Shown piece by piece: positions 56,146-64,000 of a DNA stretch of 64,000 bases (the stretch's first letter is position 1; each line of letters starts with the position of its first letter). The notes below the pieces were generated by a model. It saw only the letters and a program-made list of their open reading frames with translations. It was not told the origin of the DNA and did not search any database. This DNA comes from Plazaster borealis (lineage: Eukaryota; Echinodermata; Asteroidea; Forcipulatida; Labidiasteridae): positions 23,357,063-23,421,062 of the forward strand of contig CM037458.1 in assembly GCA_021014325.1 (NCBI GenBank), read 5' to 3'. A program made the translations under genes and the position numbers.

Positions 56146-56848
56146 GTACATGAACAAGTAATTGAAGTCAAATGCTCTTCATTATCATTTTGTTTCTGTG
56201 ATTGTTTGTGTAAACTGCTCGAGAATATTTCTTCCTGATTAATGGGCTGCTATTCTATCTGTATTTGTTGTTGTAAGTCTGTACATAATAATATATTTTA
56301 ACATTGTAAATTATTGATTCATGGTTTGTATTTTGGGTTATGATATTTCACTCATATTTTTGGGCCATTGATGTCATTTATGCTCCAAACAATGCCTCAA
56401 ACTCACTTTAAGAATCATGTGGTTGTTTTTATGAGATGAAAGAGCTGCTGAAAGTTCATAAACTTGTTGCCCCTCAATGACGGTAGTTGCACTTAAGTGT
56501 ACTTTGAATTTTCCAGATGGTATCTGTACACAGGAATAATTGTTTTAAGGTATTATACAGGATTGGTAGAGCTGACAAAACAGTCTCAGACAGTGTTCAT
56601 GTTTTGTGCGATCGACCATATACATAAAATAACGAACCTGTGGAAATTTGGGATTAATCCTTTGTGTGAGTCAGGAGAAAATAGTGAAAAACCATGCATA
56701 ATTTTAAGCAAGTAAACACATTGTCCTTGGTTGTAGCCTAACAACGGAAATCAACTTTTTAAGGTTTTTTAAAGGTTTTTTAGATACAGTTTTCTTGAAT
56801 GTGAATTCATTTCAGAGGGAAATATTTCACAGTAAACAAAAATTGTTC

Positions 56849-57309
56849 TAAACTGCTCACAAAAAGTTAGGAAACTTTTTTTAATAATGTATATTTTTAT
56901 TATTTATTACCCTCTTGTATTATGTTGCATATCAATAGAAAGCTGAAGTGTTCTTCTTTAAAATGATACCAACTGTGCAATGATGACATGTTGCTGGACT
57001 TGGCCACATTAATGAGAATGAGACAAAGTCACAAATCAAATGTGCCAAAATTAGCAATTTTGTGTTACTGTGTGAACAAACAAATTTACACTGTAATTCA
57101 AACATGCGGTAATTTTGGCACATTTGATTTGTGACTCATTGTCATTCATGTAGCCAAATTCAGCAACATGTAATCATTGCAAATGTGGTATCATTTTAAA
57201 GAGGAACACTTCAGCTTTGCATTGATATATAACATATACAAAGAGAGTAATAAATAATAAAAATATACTTGATTAAAAAAAAGTTTCCTAACTTTTTGTG
57301 AGCAGTTTA
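56849..57309. mobile_element. Mariner-like palindromic MITE
   Basis: 461 bp, starts TAAACTGCTCACAAAAAGTT and ends with its reverse complement. TA at each end fits a Tc1/mariner target site. Both arms of about 200 bp pair nearly throughout (caaatcaaatgtgccaaaat with its complement near the centre), so the element is almost one long palindrome. Confidence 0.8.
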
Positions 57310-57980
57310 GTATGAACTTCATAATCAGTAAGCTTTCAGACTAAAATTAAACAATGACGTTTTTTATCCCTACCAGTCCTGGAAAATACTGCAATGTAAA
57401 AACACTCACAAAACAAAACTTGGAATGAAAAGAAGGGCTGCGTTAATTAACACCCTGTAATTCATTATCCTAATACCTTCGTAACTATTTTATGTCTGAT
57501 GTTCTCTGTCAAGTCTCTCATTGTAATGATGATTTCTGGCTGCTTTGTTTTTCTTTGAAAGTAAAGTAGATATATATTTTTTTTTCACTGTTATTACAAA
57601 AGGTATTTTGTACTCCTTCATTTCAAACAGACGTGGATTTTTGTGCCATTGTGAGGTTAATCTATTTGCACACATTTAAAGTTTCCAAGATTCAGTTTCC
57701 AAGGATTTTTCACTTCTCATTGAATGATCATGCTTTTTGTGATTTTTGTTTTCTTTCGTTGTTTTTTGATTAATTTATACAAAGGATACTTAGTTAATTA
57801 ATTTTATCACTCAACCACATATTGGTCTTAAGAATGTATAAGAGCCAATTTTTTATTTACATTTTCATGGGATGTTTTATTTTCTTCAAGATTTGTATAC
57901 AACAGGCTGGGACATTTGTGAATGCTCTCCACTAGTCGTACAGTCTAATGATATCTCAAATGTTTGGACCCTTTTCAGAC

Positions 57981-58305
57981 TTTAATAATAATAATAATAA
58001 TAACGGGCATTTATATAGCGCTCTTACACTGGGTACCACAGCGCTTTACAATAAACTAAACTAAGCGAATAAATAAAGGCACTAATAATGGGAAACACAG
58101 TAGGTCCTGAGCAATCAACCATTGAATAAGAAAGTTTTGAGATGTTTCTTGAAAACTTCAAGTGACTCTGCAGAACGAATTTGATGAGGGTCACAGTTCC
58201 AAAGGCGGGGGGCATGTGCGTAAAATGCACTTTGGCTTCCTGCCCCATCCAGTATTCTGCAGTATTGTCGAAACAATCAAAGTCGCACAACAACAAGATC
58301 TGATA
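57981..58305 (-). mobile_element. LINE 3' end with (ATT)n tail
   Basis: On the minus strand a short frame reads SAFYAHAPRLWN, then QIRSAESLEVFKKHLKTFLF and a stop. This is the standard C-terminus of CR1/L2-type reverse transcriptases. It is followed by a 3' UTR ending in GCGCTATATAAATGCCCG and (ATT)n. The catalytic domains are absent. The tail resembles the short sequences at 51755-51828 and 52172-52255. Confidence 0.75.
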
Positions 58306-58337
58306 TAATGAAGGGCCAAACAGACATAGATATCCGC

Positions 58338-58735
58338 TTAAAGGGTCTGTATACATTCGGTAATGACTCTGAAAATTAATGGCAATAAAAACTTACTTGG
58401 TAAGAAGTACAGCAGCTTTGGATAGTATAATGCATTTTGAGAAACTTTTCACTTCAAAGTATTGCGGTTATGGAAAAATATATCAATTTTTATATTCCCC
58501 AAAATTTGTATCTCAGAAGAGTTACTGCAGTAAATTTTCTCAGATAGTGTATTCCAATTGCAGATTATTCTTCCTGCATGGACATAATCGCTCCAGATTT
58601 TCGGCAATAATTATATCAAAAACGCTACCACCTTTTGAAATGAAATTTTCTCATGTTATTTTTATGGTATATATCTACAACTATATAGGATTGAAACAGT
58701 GGGTTCCAATTACCAAACATATACAATCCCTTTAA
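58338..58735. mobile_element. TTAAAGG-ended element, second subfamily, reverse orientation
   Basis: ttaaagggtctgtatacatt ... atatacaatccctttaa; the inside is the reverse complement of 35412-35805, including the gcgattatgtccatgcagg segment. The repeated frame [20 protein letters not shown] in both copies is repeat-borne. Confidence 0.8.
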
Positions 58736-59096
58736 GCATGGAACAACCATCTTATGTTGGTGTCATTACAGTTGCATGTTTTGAAAATGAGGCTGAAAGT
58801 GGAAATGGTCTCGCCCTGTTTTGCATTCTTTACACGTGCATGTGATTTATCTGGATTTTTTCTGATTTCAGAATATTTCATTTCATTGATCTTCCCACGC
58901 CTTCAGATTTATCTTGAAAGAGGCGAAATTGCCATCACAGAGATGAGAGACTCGGCCGTTGTTATGACCAGACCTTCAGATACCTAATAGGCCATATGCA
59001 CAAGCGCCATCTTGAAAAATACACTGCAATGCATCTTGGGAAAGCAAGTACAGTTTAAACAAATTAATCAAGATGCCATTATGGACACCATGTAAC

Positions 59097-59124
59097 CATG
59101 GAGGTAGAATGTTCTACCTCCATG
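59097..59124. repeat. Perfect 13-bp inverted repeat, 2-bp loop
   Basis: catggaggtagaa and ttctacctccatg, separated by TG. Confidence 0.85.
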
Positions 59125-59540
59125 ATGTAACTATGCCAGGTTTTTGTATGGCATTACTTCAAAATCAGCGTGCCATGATGGTTGCCGGTCTTGCTTGGAC
59201 TCTGAACCTTTGCGCACCAATCATGAAACGATGGAAAGAGTCTTTAAATCTCTAAAATGCAACATCCTGTAAATTCAGGGTGCCTCATCTCACACCGAGA
59301 GGAAACCGTTGTCTAACTTTCATAATGTTCTATTTTCATACAATCTCACCCCTGAACAATTAACAGAGATATAAAGATGGTCATGCTGTTGCAAGGTCTA
59401 ATCATGGAGTCAAGGCATAAATTGTGGAGGGCCAAGAAGAAAATGCAGCAAGTTCATAACTTTTCATTTCATGGTGATCTGAGTTGATTCAGGACTCTGC
59501 CGTCTGGGAGTGTTAGACAAACCAAAAAGGAATTCCCCAA

Positions 59541-59720
59541 TAAAGCCCGGTTCATACTTCCTGCAGACGCGATTCGAATTTTGACGTCACAAATTCCCAA
59601 TGAACAATTCGGAAGGGTTGAGCTGTGCTCAACTCTTGCAAAACATTTGTATCGAAAACAGAGCTAAAACGTCAAATTCACTTCGCACGAAGCAGTCGCA
59701 GGAAGTATGAACCGGGTTTA
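59541..59720. mobile_element. CCCGGTTCA-ended short inverted-repeat transposon
   Basis: 180-bp element, taaagcccggttcatacttc at the left and gaagtatgaaccgggttta at the right. Shares the CCCGGTTCA core of its ends with 50304-50557 but has an unrelated interior. Confidence 0.75.
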
Positions 59721-59871
59721 AGGCATCTTTTTGGTGACAAGTTCGGATCTGGGGAACTGTGAACATTTTAGCATTGTATGTACAAACATTGTATAGCGCT
59801 CATCTCTTTAGAGACTGAGAGAGAGAGGGAGTTGATGCAAGTAGCAACTCTTAGTTATGGAGAGAATGCAC

Positions 59872-60225
59872 ATGTTGTGGCCAAGCAGTTAGGAGCATCG
59901 AACTCATGCCCTTATGTTTCTGATCAGCAGAGTGTGGGTTCGAGTCCCGGTCGTGGCACTTGTGTCCATGAGCAAGATACTTTACTTTTGCTTTGGCCTT
60001 CGGATGGGACATTAAGCTGTAGGTCCCATGTGCTTGGATTGGTAGTGCACGTAAAAGAACCCAGAACACATATCGTAGAAGAGTAGGAGTTAACCCCGGT
60101 GTTTCTGGTTCACATAGCAAACACCCTTGTTTACAGGTTTCCTCAGGCTTGCAAGCTACAGTGATTAAGTTCACTTATGAGGCATCCTTGTTTTCATTTC
60201 CAGAAATTTACAAGAATAATAAGAT
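59872..60225 (+). mobile_element. tRNA-derived SINE (Leu/Ser-like head)
   Basis: Fourth clear copy of the family at 45294, with TGTTGTGGCCAAGCAGTTAG and GGGTTCGAGTCCCGG boxes, the same body, and an AATAATAA-type tail. Confidence 0.8.
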
Positions 60226-60289
60226 TAATAATAACAACACACCCTTGTTTTTTTGAAGGCATGCAGATAAGCCATGAAATACATTATAG

Positions 60290-60602
60290 CCAAGACCTAA
60301 TTTCATTCAGTTGTAATATATGTGAGTAACTGTTGACAATTTGTTGCTTTTTAGCTGGTAACCTGAGCTGGTAACCTGCTTCTAATGAGCAACATCTTCC
60401 TATGCCTAGCAAATATTTTTACCGGTACACAAGTACATGCACGCTTGCAACTTTAGTTTGCACAAAAAGAGAGGAAGGTTCCCAGCACAGCAAGACTACC
60501 ATGTCACGTGTATAATTTGTGACTGGTATCCTGCTCATTTCTGCTAAGCAGAAAATTGTTAAGCAATATTTTCTGCTCAAGCGGCTCTATGAAATTGGGC
60601 CC
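60290..60602. mobile_element. GGGCCCAATTTCATA element, enlarged copy
   Basis: The right end cggctctatgaaattgggcc and the gactggtatcctgctcattt core are clear. The left end is weak and the element is about twice the usual length, probably through inserted sequence. Confidence 0.6.
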
Positions 60603-61504
60603 AGCTGATCGGTTGCAAGCCTGTCCATGTACACCAGTTCATTCAATTTTCTCATTGAAGTTTCTCTATTTAAAAGAACAAGGTGGGAACTCCCCTTGCT
60701 GGGAAGTCCCCTTGCCCCTTCCTTCTCCATCGAGTCATTTATTCAGAAGACACGACTGCTTGCCATGTTAGGGGGAAAGGAATAAACATATATGTAAATA
60801 TTTTGTACTAATAACAACACCACTGTATTCAAAATGGAAGGTGTCACTGGAATGTGATATTAATAATTATGATGTATAAACAGTCACAATAAAAAATATC
60901 AAACTGATTTTTCAAAGTTATATTTTTCAGCATTGTGAGTGTATTATTCAACTGCCTTTGATGGAGACAAGGTGGACCAGTGTTGTCTGAGGTACAGTGC
61001 AGTAGTTCAGAGCACAAACACTTCATATGCACAATATTTGTCATTATTTTGATCATGATTTAACCCAACCACCCCTTAACCCATCATACTCCGTCCAACA
61101 GCACGTTCTGTTTAATTCTGTTGGACTGAGAACTGCACCAGTAAACAGATTATGCTTTACACTAGTCTTGATTGGCGACTCTGTTTTTTTTTTATTAGTC
61201 ACCGGTAGAGGGCGCAACATCGACTGGCTCGGAGGGACTTATCCTGGAGGGACTGGGCTCGTTTTGAGCCAGATGTTTGTGTGATACAGATATCTCTTCT
61301 ACAGTAATTCGTGTTGCGATATCGGCGACTACGTTATTAAAATGAACGTCACCGATCAAGACTAGCTTTACATGGGATCAGGCATACCACCATATCAGAG
61401 TCCAACAGTTTGGGTGTTGAGTTACATAAGTGTTGGATTTTGTTAGAGTGAGGAAGGATCCTAGTTTTAAATCACCCTAGGGAGTAAGCTTTTGGATGAC
61501 TAGG

Positions 61505-61655
61505 GGCTAATTTCACTGAGAGCTAAGATTGATTTTAACTGTGTATCAATCTTAATATCTAAGCAAAGTGTGACGTCACAATACAAATCACTATGGTGAT
61601 GTTGACAACTCATTTTAAGATGAATCTTAGTGCTTTGTGAAATCGAGCCCAGAGG
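61505..61655. mobile_element. Short inverted-repeat element, family also near 3595-3765
   Basis: gctaatttcactgagagcta at the left and agtgctttgtgaaatcgagc at the right. Shares acaaatcactatggtgatgt and the catcttaagat-type segment with 3595-3765. Confidence 0.6.
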
Positions 61656-61940
61656 AATCATCAACGTGAAGGAATGTAACAATAAAAAATAACCTGTACA
61701 AAATAATCACACCCTGAAAGAGGAAACAACGAGAAACGGTGTTCAGTGTTAATACAAACAATGCTCATAAAAATTGCCTTGCCATTTTTTGTTCAAAAGT
61801 TAGAGCATTTCAAATGAATACACTCCTGGGTGATTGATTTTGTTCTTTACTAACACCATGTGAAATTTTGATTTTGGGATGTGCAATCGGATCCTTGAGC
61901 ATACATGTACATGTGAATGACAACCAAAGTTTGAAGTGTA

Positions 61941-62085
61941 TAGACCCCTTGCATTGGCTGCCATCGTTGATGAAACGTGCACACGTGAAGAGCTATCATT
62001 GGCTGAGAGTCGTGCGCATAGCGTACACACACGTGCACGTTTCCATTGTTTGTCATCAAAGATGGCAGCCAATGTAAGGGGTCTA
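61941..62085. mobile_element. Short inverted-repeat element (TAGACCCCTT ends)
   Basis: 145 bp; tagaccccttgcattggctg at the left and cagccaatgtaaggggtcta at the right, with inner acgtgcacacgtg/cacacgtgcacgt pairing. Confidence 0.75.
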
Positions 62086-64000
62086 TTTCACACATCTTCT
62101 GGTAGAAAGCATTCTAAAGAAGAAACAATGAAACAGACGGCACCACTTACTCTAGTAATACTATGAGATTTAATTCTCCACAGAAAAATACAGGTTTGTT
62201 AATCTACATGTACAATCCTCTGGACTTATTTCACACATTAATTGTTCTACACTGATTCTCAGATTTACGTACATATAAAAACTAATTAAAATCGATACAT
62301 TATTTTCGAGAATTAAGAATTCACAACACTTCTTGCCAGAACACAGGTGTTTAAAAAATATGATAGAGACAAAACGAGAGTTTGACTTTGACCATGTCTC
62401 CGTACGTACTGCATAAAAGGGAAATTGTCTATTAAACAGGTGCTCCAAAGTCAAACTCATTTTCCCATAGATAGCGCCCTAAACTACAAGTCGCTAACCT
62501 CACAATAAAATGGTGCAAAATTTCATTTTATTTGATACTCTTTCTGAGCGAAATTTGAAACATAACGCCAACGGACATAGAAAAACAAACGGGTCTGTAC
62601 ATTCCAAAAAGGAATTTTCGCGCAATGCCGTTTGATAAAATACCATCAAAATTCAGGAATGAACTAAAATTTCTCTGTACAAAAAGTGCAGTTGATGGGT
62701 ATCAAACACAGTGGCATTTTACATCAATTTAACCGCAGGTTAGTGACTTGTCATTTTTTCCCATTTTCATAAGGACTCTGTCTATTGGAAAATGGGTGGA
62801 TCACAAAATCTTGTTATGCTAGTTAGACTTTCCCTTACCCTTTGCTACATCAATTTGACTCCCCAGTGCTCAGCAAAAGATCACACAAGCCGTAATAAAT
62901 TTCAAAGAAGTGGGTACACCCTAGGCCAGCTCTGGCATCATCAAGTTGACCCACAGTCAGTTAGGACAAAGGTGAGAGTTCAATTAACCGAATCACCCAG
63001 TGGAATCATCACCAGGTATAGCACTTTTAAACAATCACAACGACCAAAGGAAGCTCATGAGAAACACTATTTTCACTGTTCTGCAATATTTCAAATGTTC
63101 TTAGAAATCGATGGCTCACGATGCATAGCCTACTGAAGAGATACCGGTTTCTTGCTGGCATAATACTCTAGTCATACATACCATCCAAAGTTTTCAACAT
63201 TTTTCAGGTTGTACAGGAAGTACTACTTTTGAGGACCCCCCTTCCTCCCCCAAAGTAGAACTTATCAAGAATTTTCTTTCAAACTTGATGCACATTATAA
63301 AGTTGTATGTGGTCTAAGACCAGCCTTCCCCCGTCATACTCTTTGTAAGACCGTGAACATGTTGAAAACTTCAGACAGCTTCTTAAAGCCTAGTCCTGCT
63401 AAGTTGCTTAACAAAATTCTAATGCTTTATACAACATAAAAGTGAATCAGTACCAATATCATTATGTGCGATGCACTTGTGGTAAGCAAAACTTATCTGG
63501 CCTGTTGTGACTCTGTTTTTGTTTGCTTTTAATCATTTTGTTTTAACTGTTGTTGATTACTGACTTTCATGGAAAAAATATTTGGGTTTAACTAAAACAA
63601 AACAATCTACTACCACAAAAGCAAGTGATGAAAATTAGTAAATCCACGAACACGAGTACAAATTACTGATATTTGACAAAAACTACCAAACAGTCCGTTC
63701 AGTGAGCAAAATAAAGAGGGTGACTAGAACAACCTACATTGGGGCCAATCAACTGATCTGATGATGGCTGCCCCATCGGCAAGATCAGGTTTTTCTTTGG
63801 AAAAATATCAAAATCAAATTCTAGTTGAAAATACTGGCTCGCAGCAAATCTGTAATGTTTTTTTTTTTCTTTTTCTTTTTCTCCAAGGTATTAGAGTTGG
63901 TGGGCATCTGATGCAATATTATTTAGGCTTTGGTCACAATAGGATTTAAGCATTATTTATTAACAGAGTTTGTTGGCAAGGCATTTCTTCACTTTAAAAT

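Larger units (their letters stand above)
52593..64000. other. KCNIP 3' UTR and downstream intergenic region
   Basis: The proximal part is 3' UTR of unknown length. Beyond it are minisatellites (53577-53831 and 55881-56145), a short telomere-like tract (55199-55227), a mariner-like palindrome, a LINE 3' end, a SINE and several inverted-repeat elements. No second gene was recognised on either strand. Confidence 0.65.

Noticed and set aside
58754..58987. Possible last exon on the + strand ending IYLERGEIAITEMRDS...
   Set aside because: The stretch after a possible acceptor near 58904 looks somewhat codon-like, but no upstream exon, domain or partner was found. Left as unsupported.
62792..63136. 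Plus-strand frame of 114 codons
   Set aside because: No recognisable domain, and its start lies in sequence shared with the dispersed repeat near 29280.

Overview
The window looks like animal nuclear DNA: AT-rich, sparse in coding sequence, with long GT-AG introns, tRNA-derived SINEs, LINE 3' fragments and many short palindromic non-autonomous DNA transposons. The repeat families (a TTAAAGG-ended family and a GGGCCCAATTTCATA-ended palindrome) look to me like those of echinoderms, probably a sea star. That taxonomic call is inferred from remembered repeats and the ortholog, not from a search.

One protein-coding gene can be supported in full. It is a Kv channel-interacting protein (KCNIP/KChIP, neuronal calcium sensor family) on the + strand, with its start codon at 7828 and stop at 52590-52592. 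Eight coding segments (31, 125, 70, 71, 108, 105, 63 and 48 nt) join in phase with consensus GT-AG junctions. They encode 206 residues: a short N-terminus with a myristoylation motif, a degenerate EF1, and three EF loops with acidic residues at positions 1 and 12. The protein is expected to bind the N-terminus of Kv4/Shal potassium channels and confer calcium-dependent control of A-type current.

Layout: 1-7740 is upstream intergenic DNA with repeats, including a 21-bp minisatellite and palindromic elements. 7747-7858 holds the first coding exon. 7859-28575 is a 20.7-kb first intron with a LINE 3' end, two SINE copies and several palindromic elements. 28576-52592 holds the other seven exons. 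Their introns contain nested short transposons, a 180-bp tandem duplication, a 44-bp hairpin array and a SINE inverted-repeat pair of about 760 bp in the last intron. 52593-64000 is downstream DNA with minisatellites, a mariner-like palindrome, a SINE, a LINE 3' end and other short inverted-repeat elements. No second gene could be recognised there.

The most interesting signals are an apparently canonical EF2 loop (weaker in vertebrate KChIPs), the intronic SINE inverted pair that would fold into long dsRNA in the KCNIP pre-mRNA, C-rich tracts just downstream of three KCNIP donor sites, a decoy acceptor before exon 2, and inverted-repeat elements that carry tRNA-like sequences.
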